Origin: Loxodes magnus
Taxonomy: Eukaryota; Ciliophora; Karyorelictea; Loxodida; Loxodidae
DNA length: 64,000 nucleotides
Assembly (NCBI GenBank): GCA_946699065.1
Contig: CAMPDV010000063.1
Location: forward strand, 912,501-976,500
Reading direction: 5' to 3'
Shown: positions 19,873-32,373 of the stretch, piece after piece
Layout of the letters: the number at the start of each line of letters is the position of its first letter
Numbering within the stretch: the first letter of the stretch is position 1
The notes under the pieces: model-generated
The model's database searches: none
What the model saw: the letters and a program-made list of their open reading frames with translations, nothing else
Told to the model about the DNA's origin: nothing
Translations under genes and position numbers: made by a program

Positions 19873-20413
19873 TCAAATGTTCATAGTTTTCTTTAATTCT
19901 GTTGTTAACCAATCTAAACCTTCTTTCAAACCTTCTCCTTATACAACACTCGTTGCTTAAATGTACCATTGCCTGCTTTATATTTTATTAAGCTATAATC
20001 TCTCAGTTATTTAAAGTATAGACATTGCATTAGGTAAATCTTGCTTATTTGCTAGGATGAGGAAACAGATATTTTAAAGATATTGTTCTTAAAGTAGCTT
20101 TCATAACTCTTATCTACTTCAATTTTATCACTTGAATCTACTACAAAAATTAATCCATTTGTATTTTCGAAATAGTGTCTTCACAGTAATCTTATCTATT
20201 CTTAACCCCAACATCTCACATAGTCAATTAGCATCCTTTATGACTTATAGTTTCCACATTAAATCCGATAGTAGGAAGACAAGTTATTACTTATCCTAAC
20301 TTTAGTCTATAAAGAAACTAAGTCTTTCCTTAAGACTCAATTCCTATTAATAATATCCTTGCTTCTCTTTTACCTGTTAATCACTATCAAAATCTGGAGA
20401 ACAATTAGCCCAT
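19873..20413 (-). pseudogene. ARF-like GTPase D, left copy, frame-broken
   Basis: Starts MGQLFSRFW and retains GIESQGKT (a degenerate P-loop), [25 protein letters not shown] and ATSVVQGEGLKEG. The parts lie in different frames, with at least two shifts between switch II and NKQD, and the length is not a multiple of three (541 bp). The second Gly of the DVGG switch is lost with the first shift. The right copy (48113-48653) has the same length and the same state, so decay came before the inverted duplication. Confidence 0.75.
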
Positions 20414-21105
20414 TTTTTATATTTAATCAGTCTAACTAAATTTAACTTACACTAAAGTGATAATGATAAGAAAGTATAGTATTTATGTAGTTTGCTAGAG
20501 GGATTATTACAAAGGTAGCTAATCTAGATGGAAGAAATGGAGTCTATTAAAAGCTTTTATTCCTTAAGCATTTTAAAGTCTGTATTGTATTCAGACTCTT
20601 ATCATATAAAGCTTCATTATTGTCATCTAATATTTCTTTACTAAGAACATCTTAACAGAAATATAAGAATGCTAGTTATATCTTCAGTAGATACATAATG
20701 ATATGATGATTAGGTAGTAAAAGATGGAATAGGATAGTTAGATATTTATTTAATATAGATACGTCCAAATTTAGGCATTTGTGCAATTAATACTATGACA
20801 AGTATCGAATAATTAAAAGAAGAAGCAAAGAGTATGGTAGTAGATAGGTATGCTATAGAAAAGCTTAGCTTTAAGTATTTATCCTACTTAATATAAATAA
20901 TATATTCTAGTTCAAGGTCTTATATAGATACCAAATTAAAGCTAACATAATATATCTTAGAGGATTTAGAAAATATTAAGATTATTTTAGTCTGAAACTG
21001 AATATTAGCATCAAAACTAAAGAATTTACCTTCAAAATGACAAAATATCTATATTTAACTTCGTATAGGAACTTAAAAATGAAATTGTAATAGTAATCTC
21101 AATGT

Positions 21106-21331
21106 GATTATAACTCTTAACTTCCTTCAATATCTCGCATTTATAATTATCATTCCTCTTAACTTACATTTTCAATATTGAGCCTATTATTTGAATTACA
21201 TTTAATTGCTTATTCTATTACTAGTCTATAAAATAAAGAAGCTTTTCTTGAATAATCTAATCTTAGTAGTAAATTCATCTTTCTCTTTTACCTGTTAATC
21301 ACGTTCTAAACACTGCAAGTAACTTATTCAT
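21106..21331 (-). pseudogene. ARF-like GTPase C, left copy, remnant
   Basis: Begins MNKLLAVFRTWLTGKRER, clearly an ARF N-terminus. After a frame change it continues as LLLRLDYSRKASLFYRL, a decayed P-loop region (GLGGSGKT lost), then LNIENV in place of FNVENV and MRDIEGSQEL in place of MWDVGGQDK. Homology fades beyond this. It is a relic in a tandem array of ARF genes. Confidence 0.7.
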
Positions 21332-21869
21332 ATTATAGTGCTAATATTATCAATATAGCAAGAAGTCTATTTTAATACTAGGAATAATTAATAAAAATCA
21401 ATATTATCTTGCTTTTCCTTCTTCTGCTACTATCTATTATTTCATTTGAGTCTTTTAGCACTTTTAATTAATATCTCTGATATAATATTTTTACTAGCAC
21501 TCATATTAAAAAGTAGACTAGATAGATATTTACTATATTATTAAAGAATGTATCATAAGGATTAAAATACCTTAATAGCTTTTATTCTAGGAACGCTTTA
21601 AAATAGCTATTTTATTTATCTCTTAGTTATAAAGAAGCTTTTACTATTTTAGATAGTCAATACCATAGATATCGCTATTTAACTATTAATCAATTTTGCC
21701 TTTCCCTTGCTTTATCATTTCAATATATCAACTGATGATATGCTCTTTATACTTGTTACATTTAAGTGAGGACTAACAATTATTACATCAGAACTATATT
21801 AAAAAGTTGATTATAGTAATAGACTGAAATGAAAGGAATTGCTATTATCATTAATATAAAAATGGTAAA

Positions 21870-22418
21870 TCAGTTTGTTTTGCTGCCCAACTATTTAGTC
21901 AGCCAATTTAAGCCCTCCATTAAACCTTCTCCTGATATTCCTGAACAGGCTTAAATATACCATTGTCTATTCTTAATTGAGTGAAGCTATAGTTGTTCAC
22001 ACATTTCTTAGATGCTCATTTAATTGGGTAAATCTTACTTATTTGCAAGGATCAAAAAACTATTGTCCTAGAGTTCATTCTCTTCTAGAAGCTTTCATAG
22101 TTCTTATTTAGCTTCTTAGATCTTTTCTCTATCGTTTGAATCCACTACGAATATTATCGCATTATTACCTGAGAAATAATGTCGCCATAGTACGCGTATT
22201 TTATCTTAGCCTCCTACATCTCATAATGTTAATCTTCATCCCTTAATCTTTAAGTCCTCTACATTAAATCCTATAGTAGGTATAGTAGTTACGTATTCAT
22301 TTAGCTTTAACTTGTATAATATAGTTGTCTTACCAGACCCACCTAAACCTAATAATAATATTCTTCCTTTCCTTTAACCTGTTAGCCATGACCAGAACTG
22401 TGAGAGTATCTATCCCAT
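21870..22418 (-). CDS. ARF-like GTPase B, left copy
   Basis: 182 residues from ATG 22416-22418 to TGA 21870-21872. Motifs are complete: MGQ start for myristoylation, GLGGSGKT at about 25-32, [21 protein letters not shown] (Trp encoded by TGA), NKQD and CSGISGEG. This matches ARF/ARL family length and layout. The protein would recruit coats or tethers to membranes when GTP-bound. Sequence around it is the same in the right copy (46108-46656) in the rows compared. Confidence 0.88.
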
Positions 22419-23047
22419 TTTTATTAAAAAAAACAAAATTTAAAAGGATAAAATACTAAAAAGCTTTAGCTAAAAACCTAACTAAAATTGCTGTATCTAA
22501 TAAGCTTACAAGTCTATATATAGACAGGACTAAAACTAATCTTTACCTGCTTATTTCATAATATCAACATTTTATTTTTCACTAACTCCAAGCTTAATCT
22601 TATAGTACTAACTGCTATGCTTCTGCTGCTTAATCCTTGCTCAACTATAAGCCTTAAAACGATATGAATATTGAATATTTCCTATCTTATTGATAGTAAT
22701 ATAAGCATTTATAGTGATATATGGACAGTTCTACTTAATAGGTTTATATACATTATAGATTGCTATTATCTTAAAATCTAGCAATATCTAAGTATCTTAC
22801 TTTAAAAGTAAACCATTTGAATAATAACTATAATAGGATTTATTAATATCATAGCTTTAGTTGTTATACGAGCAATTAAGCATGTAACTAAATATTTTAC
22901 TTTCTGAGTAGTTATTTTTCTATGTATCATTGCATTAGATGCATTAATAAGTATATTGTAGCATTTCTTTTCATTTAGATTGCTATAACTTAGCTATTTA
23001 TGGACTCTAATTATCTTAAAAAGTTAGATTTTACTATTAATGCTTCA

Positions 23048-23791
23048 TCAAATTTCATGCTTTTGGGTCTTTTCATCTGTTAGTGGTACATATCTCACAC
23101 CAAGTGTCTCTTTCCTACTTATTCTACCATTCTCATCTTTGTCATAAATAACCATCTTTTAGTCTTATCTTCCTTCAGGAATTAATAGCCTTCCTCCATT
23201 TGCTAACTAGTTAATTAAATGTTCTGGATATTCTGCACTTGCAGCACCAACATGTATTGCTTTATATGGTGCTCCTTTCTTAAGACCTTATCTGCCATCT
23301 CCTTTAACAATCTCTGTTCTCTCTTTTAGAAGTAAATGTCCATAGTGATCTTCCACATTCCTCAAAGAAAAATCAACTAACTCTTAAATATGCTCAACTC
23401 CATATACTTTCCCAGCTCCCATATAGCTCATGCAAACAGTTAAATAACCACTTCCTGATCCAACATCTAAAGCTGTTTAATTAGGTTATAAAAAGTCAGA
23501 CAGCAGCTCCAACGCATATGCATGCATATGTGGTGCACTAATAGTAGCTCCATATCCAATGTATAAAGGATTATCCTAATAAGCTTGACTTTTATCCTTG
23601 ACAAAGTGCTTTCTATCAACTTATAGCATTACTTGCTCTACTTTAGCTGATTTAATAACTCCCTCTTCCTTAAGATTTTATACAAGCTCTTAATTAGATT
23701 TGCTACCTTAGAAATATAGTGAATGAGGGGCTTACAGGGATAGAAGGAAAAAAATAATTCCAAGTCTAAGTGGTTTTGAGTATGTAGACAT
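23048..23791 (-). CDS. PCMT1: Protein-L-isoaspartate methyltransferase 1, left copy
   Basis: 247 residues, ATG 23789-23791, TGA 23048-23050. A hydrophobic N-terminus (LRLGIIFFLLSLQAPHSL) looks like a signal peptide, so the enzyme may enter the secretory path. The core carries the PCMT order: V-D-R-x-x-F, then GYGATISAPHMHAYALELL, motif I LDVGSGSGYLTVC and later GGRLLIPEG. The family transfers methyl from SAM to isoaspartyl residues to repair aged proteins. Position 126-129 EHIQ follows VYGV, matching the acidic SAM contact. Part of the HMHAY region is a perfect 16-bp palindrome in DNA. An identical-looking copy is at 44735-45478. Confidence 0.9.
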
Positions 23792-24245
23792 ATTAGAACT
23801 TAAAAAAGGAAAATAATATAAAAACCACATAAAGTGAACATGCAGACTATAAGCGAAGCATTTTTGAACTATTACAACTAACTAATCGAATATCTCAAAG
23901 CTATTAAAATTAAGTATGGATATCTAGTTTAAAAAGTTAACTTCATACCTTAAGTTTTGATAAAACTACAAAAGAAATCAAAGAATCAGCAGTAAAAGAT
24001 GCTTTCTAAGTATAAGGACTAAGAGTATCAAGTTCTAACTTATCTCAATATTTAATTTTAGAATATAAAGCTTTATCATAAGAGCTAATTATCTCTCGTT
24101 GTAAGATAAGTATATTATTGTTCCTCTTAGTATTTCCACTAAGCCAACTTAATGAGTATAATATATTGTAGTTATTACTTTTACTGTAAATGCAAAAGAG
24201 TCTATATGGTTTATATTTTAAAGCAGCTATAAATTATATTGTTTC

Positions 24246-24785
24246 TCAGTTTTTCACTGTTTTTATCAGCCAATCTAAACCTTCATACAAACCATCTCCT
24301 GTTATTGCACAAGTTGCCTAGAGAAACCATTGTCTTGATTTTATTTCAAAAAGCTGCAATTTATCAACTATTTCCGCAACAGTCATTGCATTAGGTAAAT
24401 CTTGCTTATTAGCCAGGAACAGAAAGCCTACGTTTTTTAACTCTTCCTCAGATAGCAACTTTTATATTTCTTACTTAGCTTCTTCTATCTTTTCCCTATC
24501 ATTTGAATCTATTACAAAAATAACCAAATGTGTACCTGCAAAATAGTGAACCCAAAGTGATCTTATTTTATCCTATCCTCCAACATCCCACATTGTTAAT
24601 TTAAATCCTTTATATTCTACATTCTCTACATTGAATCCTATTGTAGGTATAGTATTTACTGCTTCTCCTAGTTTCAACTTATATAAAATCGTAGTCTTTC
24701 CAGAACCTCCCAAACCTATCATAAGTATTCTTCTTTCCTTTTTACCAAAAAACCAATTCCAAATTCTAGCTAAAAGTTAACCCAT
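24246..24785 (-). CDS. ARF-like GTPase A, left copy
   Basis: 179 residues, ATG 24783-24785, TGA 24246-24248. Starts [11 protein letters not shown]. Has [51 protein letters not shown] and [16 protein letters not shown]. All five G-box regions are intact, so this is the best candidate for the active founder of the local ARF array. Gln in the GGQ motif is TAG, a useful landmark for the code. The right copy is 43741-44280. Confidence 0.92.
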
Positions 24786-25399
24786 TTTGGTATATAATAG
24801 GATCTAATAAACACTTAGATATAAATAAGCTACTTTAGTCAGTTTTAATTAGTAGCTAATTACATTTGTCACTTAGATATAAGTACTTAGCAAGAACAGC
24901 TCCTATTGCTACCATCATTTAAGTACTTTTACTTAGTTACCTTGCAATGAAAGAGAAATCAATATATAAATGGAGCTGCTAGAGTTTGCTAGTCAATATT
25001 AGTCCTGGTAGCTTTAAAATTATTGCAGCCTTTTTGAGATAATAAAACGTTTAAGTCTATAAGATACGAAACGATAAACAGAAGATAAGGTACTTAAACA
25101 TTGCTGGAGCATAAAATGTCTCTTATATTAATAATGATGATATAAGCATTACTTTAAGATAAGAAATAAAGTTAGTACAGCAATTTTTAATTCACTGTAA
25201 TGAAAATAAATATTTAAATAAGATCATTCAAGAAGTAAAATGTTTCTATATAAACTGAACTAATGTACTTTGTTCTATATATCATTAACATATTTTACAA
25301 ATGCTTTATAAGGCCGCAACATTAAGTCAATATAAGCTGATGCTGTAAAGAGAAAGCTTCATAACTACAAAATTAACAAACTATAGCCTTAATTAAAAG

Positions 25400-27598
25400 T
25401 CAATAAATGGATTCTTCTATGAATTTTTTATCAGTTTCTCTAAGAAGTTACAACAAGCCAGCAGCTGACTAATCTAAATAAAGATATGAGTTATGCACAT
25501 GATTATACAAACCTGACATCTCATCTTCATATACAAGCTCCATAGTATCATCTCAATCTATTGATGAGAGTTAGTCCCCTCGCTTCTAAGAAGTTGGAGA
25601 ATTTCTGTCTATATCTTCATTATCTTCTTCACAAGTAGGAACAGTTTCATATTCCTATTCATTAGAAATAAAAAGAGCTAGACTAAGGCTAGCGTCAAAT
25701 AGGCACCTAACCTAGAATTTGAGCCATCTCCAACTATTTAGTCAAAAGAAGCAACAAAGGAGAATTAAGAAAATGAAAAAGAGAGTCAAGAGAAGTTAGA
25801 AATAGAAGGTCTCTTATTCTTTGCATTTATCATTAATCCTCTTAATTTTACCATCTACTTAATCGCTGATGTCTAGCAAATTGTTTGGAATACACTCACT
25901 ATTATCAGATTTATGGAAGTTAAAATTACATTCGTAGTCTTCTTTAGTGCAATGACAAAATTCAATTAAAGGTAGTACAGTTTCTAGTGGTAGACACTAT
26001 GCTTTCCGTGTAAAGTAAGTAGTAGTTACACCTAAAGTACAGTTCAGCCTTAAATTAGCATAATCTTTGTCATTTATTAAGTTAGCATCAGCATATGGAT
26101 GTCTGCATTTTTCCATTTTCTTAAGTTTATGCTACTCTACACTTTGTATCTGAACATATTTTAAATAAGTTTTGGTTTCATATGTATATTCAACCAAAAA
26201 CATTTATCTCATATAGTGAAAATTCTCAAGCCTTGCTTTCTTCAGCTGTATAAGATTTTTTCAAGAATTACCAAAGTCAAATGAATAATAAACATTGCTA
26301 GATTTAGTTTAACCCATAATCAAAATATCTCCATCCATAACATTAAGTATAGTACCTGACTTGCTATTTTTAAAATTCTAGTTAACCTTTTCGAATTCTC
26401 TTCCCAAATTAGTACTGATAACGTAATATTCTACATAGTCTTGTTCTAAAATCCCTCTTTTCTTCCCTATCAATACCAGTGGTGCATTATCTTAATTAAT
26501 CACATCTTAATTATCCTATAAATTTGGATGCAAATGTTCTGATAATTATTCTCAGCTGATTCCATTATCCAGACTGATAAACGAAATAGTGCTATTCTCA
26601 AGTTCATAATTTAGGTTCAAATTAGCTCTTCTTTAATAGTCACTGTTAACATTAGCTATGTACGCATTAGAAATTCCTTCTAGCTTTTAAAATTAGCACA
26701 GGGTAATATTGCAAATCACATTCTCCAATGAGACCGTAAATCTAGATCCTGAAAAATCTGATTGGTAAACATCTCCCATTCCATTATCTTTGCTAATGTG
26801 CAGCATTATTTTATTTCTCGTTGACAAGACTGTGGCATCCTCCCTTTCTCTTATCTTTGGTAGCTTCGCTTTGTTAAATATAGCGAAGCTCTGAACATGG
26901 TTAGCTACTAGTAGAATAATTTCCCTGCTAAGATAGTATTGGAAGGCAATTATATACCAGTCTTAAATGAGAAAATCCTCTACCTCTTTTGAAATTTCCA
27001 TTCAATTCTCAAAAAAGTTATCAGAACATATGAACATGTTGATTTGCTTATCTGCTTTAAGGTAGTTCACATTTTAGTGCTTTTACTTATAAATAGCGTA
27101 AACTCTTTACTGAGGAAACTTGACTGCTTCTTTAGCCAGATTTAGAACTCCTCATTTATAACTAACAACATCCTTCAAAATCAACTTCCAGGTGGCTCCA
27201 AAATTCACACTTAAGTATAATTCTTGATTTTCATTTGATACTAACACTCAGCTTTTTTCGTATGGATGGAACTGGAAATTTTCTATTTTAGGAATTCCCT
27301 GGATTTAAAGAGTGTTGTGGAAACAATCTCCTGTTAGTCATTAGCTTCCATTTGATTTCACAATAAACGCTGCTTTATCCTTTTCTGTCTATATTACACT
27401 TTCAGCCTGAATTGCGATTTAGTTTTCAGCCTTAGTATTCAGATGATATACAAGCAAACGGCCTTGATTAGTTTTGATCAGCATGGCATCATACTCTTTA
27501 CATCATCAAGTTCCGATCTTGCTTTCGAAAGCTAGAAAATCAATTAACTAAAGCTAAGCTAATGAAGTATAAATTAAAGCAAATAGAAGCAATTTCAT
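25400..27598 (-). CDS. Sortilin/VPS10-domain receptor, left copy
   Basis: 732 residues from ATG 27596-27598 to TGA 25400-25402. An N-terminal signal peptide (MKLLLFALIYTSLAQ) is followed by a luminal VPS10 ten-bladed propeller with Asp-box turns (NFGATW, LDNGISW, FDFGNSW). Next comes the 10CC module (EFCHCTKEDYECNFNF at about residue 545), a membrane helix at about 598-621 and a cytosolic tail with acidic and di-leucine-like sorting signals (ending QLLRETDKKFIEE). VPS10 receptors carry hydrolases from Golgi to endosome or lysosome. Trp of two Asp boxes is TGA. The open frame extends upstream in frame (see 27599-28066). The right copy is 40928-43126 with only scattered substitutions. Confidence 0.9.
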
Positions 27599-28066
27599 TT
27601 TTTAAAGAACAAAAGAATTGTAAGCAACAAATAGCTTCGTCTTTGATCCTACTGGAGTAGTCTACTTTATTTGCTTTATTTAAGGTAGCTTTACTTGCTT
27701 CTGTTGTATCCGTTCTTCTAGTCTTCTTTAAAGCTTCGAGTTTAGATTAAAAACTGCTTCCTTTAAGTTCTTCAAATCAATCTTTAGCCTTACTGGTTTC
27801 TTAACCTCATCCATATTCTCGAATATCTATTAAGACAAGTCAATTTCAGGCTTTCAGCTTTCCTGGTTCTTTTTCATCTTAACTCTCTTCTTCTTTTTCT
27901 ACTTCCGAAGTCATTCAATCTTACTGATCATTTTAACAGTCTTAGGATTCCTCTAGTAGGAAGTGTTTAATATAATATCCTCACTCTTAAGCGAAAGCAT
28001 GGCAGATAGTTAGTCAGTCCTCCTAAGTTACTTATGGACTGTATTGATATTTTTAGTAAAAGACAT
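27599..28066 (-). CDS. 155-codon basic ORF in frame with sortilin, left copy
   Basis: ATG 28064-28066 (MSFTKNINTVHKQLRRTDQL) opens a lysine-rich, coiled-coil-like frame (KIDLKNLKEAVFNLNSKLQ). It runs in phase into the sortilin ATG with no TGA between; the last codons before it are CTT TAA AAA. It is either a separate upstream gene whose stop is TAA here (against the local rule), or an N-terminal cytosolic extension that would make the sortilin a two-pass protein, or a gene with an unseen intron. Its equal length in both arms supports coding. Confidence 0.45.
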
Positions 28067-28518
28067 TTAATTTAATCTAATTGAGCAATTTAAGCCTTTA
28101 GGTTTATTGAGCGTTATGTTACTATTCACAGGAGTCTTTCAAATTGCTTTACTAATTTGCTTTTTGCTTATTATCTAAATTAATAAAGTAGGAGTATGCT
28201 TCACTTAGCTAGAGTATGCTAACATTACCTGCTGTTCTTGCTTCTGACCCTAACTTGAACTAGAAAGTATTCTAATTATACGTAGCTTAAACTTAGACCT
28301 TTGTTGATCAAAAGTAGCAAACCTATAGACTTATCTGATTAGTAATACTAACTATTAGCTACTTACTATAGCCATATTACTACATTCAATAGCCTCTACA
28401 TTCATTATTTGTTTGGAAGATAAGTATTACAATGGTAATTAAAGCAGTAAAAGGATCAATATTTTAAAGCTCATTCTCTGTTTTAAACGTACACTAAATA
28501 CAAAATAAAAGACGTTAA

Positions 28519-28917
28519 ATGGATATGCCTATAGAACCAAGGGAATAGAAGAAAGACTGTAATGATACTACTATAATCTATAAATCTGTAAGTCAAGTAG
28601 AAAGTATGGATGGGATCTAGCCAGAATGTCTTATATTGGATGTAGATCCTTATATGGTAGTTAGGAAGGACAATATTCAGTAAATTTGAAGTTAAGTAAG
28701 AGAAAATAACAACTTAGACTAATAAGCGGAGCAAGTGTTGGAGCAAGAGATAAAAGACCTCCAGAAATCGGAAAATGAAAGTAATAGCAAGCAAAAACCA
28801 GTATCAAGTAAAATAAAAGCTATATGATGCATTATAATCATCTTGTGTATCGTAGGTTTGATCGTAGGAGTCTACTTTGTTGTTTAGAAGAGTAATAAAA
28901 ATAAGCATTTTCGCTGA
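28519..28917 (+). CDS. Tail-anchored SNARE-like protein, left copy
   Basis: 132 residues, ATG 28519, TGA 28915-28917. A soluble N-terminal half, then a Q/E-rich helical stretch (RENNNLDQQAEQVLEQEIK), then one C-terminal membrane helix (CIIIILCIVGLIVGVYFVV) with a short basic end. This layout fits a tail-anchored protein such as a SNARE or a small ER/Golgi adaptor, but the heptad pattern is short and I do not see a clear zero-layer Q or R. It is divergent from the sortilin gene with about 450 bp between starts. The right copy is 39609-40007, the same length. Confidence 0.6.
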
Positions 28918-29209
28918 GAAATAAAAACTTTGTTTATTCTATTTTATTTAAGCATGAAATGTGATTCTATATTCAGCCTTCTTTAGAAGTGATGAGCATA
29001 AAGGCTATAAAGATATAACATAGCTGATTGAGAAAACATGAGGAGTAATTAGTTGGACAACTTATTGTATTAGCGTACAATATTATAGCTAGCTTCTTAG
29101 TTTAATTCTAATAAAACACTTCTTAAATCTAGCAAGACAAGAAGAAATAGAAAAGCAGCTTTAATAATGTTAGCATTGGATGCAATATAACATTGTATTA
29201 TATAAGTTT

Positions 29210-31608
29210 GGATGAAAAAGGATTTAAAAGTGTAAAGAGTAATGATTTTGATAAAATATGAAATAGAATATTTTGAAATAGCAGCAAATAGATTAAAGAT
29301 AAAAGAAATTAAATCATTCCTTAAGAAAAACCTATGAGAGAATAGATAATTTTAATCAATCAATACTACAATATTATAAAATTGATTGTTTACAATTATT
29401 CCTTATAAATTCATATAATTAAGTATATCTTCATAGAAGAGAGAAAAATACACTATAGAGCGAGAGCTGCTTAATGAAGCTCCTTATATTAGCTTCATTT
29501 GCTATTTCCTTTATTTGCTAACTAGGAATATTATAGAAATGGTTTATTAAATAAGCTCTATTTTATTCTATTTCGCAAAAGAAATTTAATGTTATTATCA
29601 ATCTAAAAGTTACATACTAAGGATAACAGAGATAGAGTTTCTTACTATTTAACTGATTAGATACCTAATGCTGGTTATTATAAACTTCTATATGCCATAT
29701 ATATAATACACTTATCTTCTGTATTAAAATAAGAAATTAGAAATTAACTAAATAAATCTTTCTTTTTAATTAAATAAAGTTTATTTTATTAATTACTTCT
29801 TTTTTTATAGTATCCTTTCTACCATTTATAACTAGTTGAAACTTAATTTACACACATCATATTCTTATTCTCCATAAAATTGTTGGTATTTATTTAAAGA
29901 TACCTATTTTTAGATAATTACATTATACTATTTTTTGATTATTTAGTTTAAAACAAAAATTCTCTAATCCCTAAAACATTATTCCAGTTAGATAGTTTAA
30001 GTTAGGTAGTTTTATAAGCTTGAGACATATTGTTGTAGCTAAGAAAGTAAGTAAAGATATCTAAGTTGATTATTTAAATATAAAGCATTTGAATATCAAA
30101 TCTTAGAATCACTTTAGAAAGATAATTTATCTAAAGGATATTTTTCTAGCTCAGAGATAAATGAACTAGAAGTTTAACACAGTAAAGGGTGTTATAGTTA
30201 ACCTAGATGAGTATATGAAACTATTAGCCTCACGTCTTTAGTGACTGTAAGAACGATTAGAAGTACCCACATTTATTCATGTTGATGAACAAATTTTATA
30301 GAGCTATGTTGATAGTATAATAGACAGTAATATTAGATGCAGGTAATGTAAGTAGAAGTACTAATTATTCAATCTAATTGTAATACCCAGAGTGGATGTT
30401 AAGAAGATGGCCTACTTTGAAGATTTAAGTTGCTTCTTAAGGAAACAGTGTGATTACTACCATGTCAAGTCATTAAATGATCATAACTTAACACAACAAA
30501 ACCTATAAGAAGTATAAACATTACTCAGCAACTTTAACTGTAGTAAAGTCATTTTTAATAGTCAAAAGTAAGTATAAGAAAAATGACTAATCAAGCTAGA
30601 GGAAAAACAGTCTAATAAAAATCAAAGAGCTTTACTAGAAGTCTTCAAGTTCTTTAACGGAAAATAAATTTCCAGTGTTCTATAAAAAGTGTCTAAAGCG
30701 TGATATCAGATAGGATGAAACTCTGAAATTTGGTAATTTGTTTGCTATAATGAATTTCCTAAAAACTAAGTAGATTAATTTTCCTAAAAGATACGATAAG
30801 TATATAAATATGAGTAGAAATGGAGAATGGTTTATATATAGCTGCTTTAAAATTCTTGCTCAGATTGCAGATAAATAAAAAATGATTTGGAGTCAGATTT
30901 CATTTGCCTTAGAACACTGTGCAAAGATTGTCTCTACGGTCCTATACGAAATCCTAAATATAATGACTTCTTATTCACTCAGTCAGTTAGAATTCCAGAC
31001 GAATCTGAAAGACCACATAAATATAGATTACTAAACACAAACGAAATACAATTACTGTTTAGAGTTTCTTCCAAATGAATATTGAGTAACTAAGATAAAC
31101 TTAAGAGAACAAAGGGAGTATCTAAATAAAAAGTTTCGTATGTATATCTAGTTGAGCAAACATTAAACTACTATCGTAAATAAAGAAAACAGATTCTGAT
31201 ATAAAGCATCAATTAAATAAATGCAACATCGGAAGAAAAGGAAACGATAGAAAAGCTAGACACGACTAACATGTTTTACTACAAAAAGACAAACTAAGCA
31301 TAGAGGTTTTAATTTGCTACTCATAATATAGTGCAGTATAATTAAATCCATTTAGTATACAAGTATTAAGTGAAGCCTGCATATTATAACAATTGTCTAT
31401 CTAGAGTGTTAATGAGAATGTATAAGTTTATTTATAACGGAAGTCCTAATATTTAGTAACTAAAGAGAGTTTTTGGTACATAAAAGAGACCTACATAGAT
31501 TAATCTGTATAAAAGGTCTAAATTTATTAAAAAAGAGAAGCCAGAATTTATTTACGTATGCTGATCTCCATTTAATATTTTTGTTTAATCATATTATTTT
31601 TGTTATTT
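29210..31608 (+). repeat. Repeat T, copy 2
   Basis: Second copy of the F-box unit. Identity with copy 1 (9018-11427) ends at TTGTTATTT, after which 31609-32373 is unique. It forms the inner end of the left arm of inverted repeat 1. Confidence 0.85.
30161..31564 (+). CDS. F-box protein, copy 2
   Basis: Same 467-codon frame as at 9980-11383, offset by exactly 20181 bp. I noticed two base differences: one changes an Asn codon to Lys near residue 430 and the other lies in the GTYKRP region. See copy 1 for domains and the uncertain 5' end. Confidence 0.6.
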
Positions 31609-32373
31609 AGTCAATATTTTACTCTAAATTATATAAATTATTTAGATATTATAAAAAATAACTAATAATTTTCTTTTATTAGTTAAAAAACTAAAAATGA
31701 TATAATATAATATATTATATAATATCAAAAAAGAAAAAGGCATAAAAGAACTTAAGATTTGATTATTTTATATTTTCTTAACTAAAATATGTTTTCTTAT
31801 GTTTTATTTGAAAGCTAGAAGTTATTTATCTTTATTTATTGTGGTATAGTTGTTTAGTTTTGAGAATATATAAATCATTTTCTCTTTTAGTTTTCGTGTT
31901 TTATATCATAATTAGTATTAAATACTTCTACATATTGAGAAGTAATAGTTAAATTTAAAGATATATAAGTTCAACTTTACTGTTAAAAAAAATATTCCTA
32001 AAGTTATATTAAAGAGATACTCAAGATACGAGATTATAGACACTAGACTAAAGATTTTTGATTTAATATACTTCTTTCTATGTTTTTACCTCTATGGAAT
32101 AATTGAAGTTTAAGTCTTAAAAAGTTAGAATTATTAAAAGATATATTTTGGATATTTCAGCTTACTTTACATTGAAGGTTCTTTTTTATCCCATTATTAT
32201 TCTTAAAAGATAAGAAGCAAAATTTTTATTTCTCCATTTAGCCAAAATTAAATTATCAGGATTTAATAAATCATTAATTTTGTAAAAGCTAACTTGAAAT
32301 TTACAATCTTAAACATATTGATATGTTTCTTTTGTATTAAATACTTTAAATGAGTTATTAAGTTTGCATTTAA
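31609..32373. other. Unique AT-rich spacer near the symmetry centre
   Basis: No gene recognised. It contains an imperfect 28-bp palindrome of TA-rich sequence at 31699-31726 and a 7-bp inverted repeat (AACTAAT/ATTAGTT) near 31649-31675. It lies between T copy 2 and the intact RCC1 copy B, inside the loop of inverted repeat 1, and is the only sizeable part of 9018-52163 with no second copy. Confidence 0.5.

Larger units (their letters stand above)
15474..31608 (+). repeat. Inverted repeat 1, left arm (block Y plus T copy 2)
   Basis: Pairs with 37044-52163 in inverted orientation. Coordinate sums are constant at 67631 from 15923 to 17181, at 68526 from 19265 to 28519, and at 68652 within T. 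This shows very few indels: a 904-bp insertion at 17459, 9 bp near 18900 and 126 bp net upstream of the F-box gene. Spacers inside the arm without recognised genes are 16620-17180, 18835-19264, 20414-21105, 21332-21869, 22419-23047, 23792-24245, 24786-25399, 28067-28518 and 28918-29209. Some of these near the ARF genes may be decayed gene copies. Confidence 0.9.

Noticed and set aside
23512-23527. Perfect 16-bp palindrome CATATGCATGCATATG
   Set aside because: It lies in the coding HMHAY segment of PCMT 1 and is explained by codon choice; no regulatory context.
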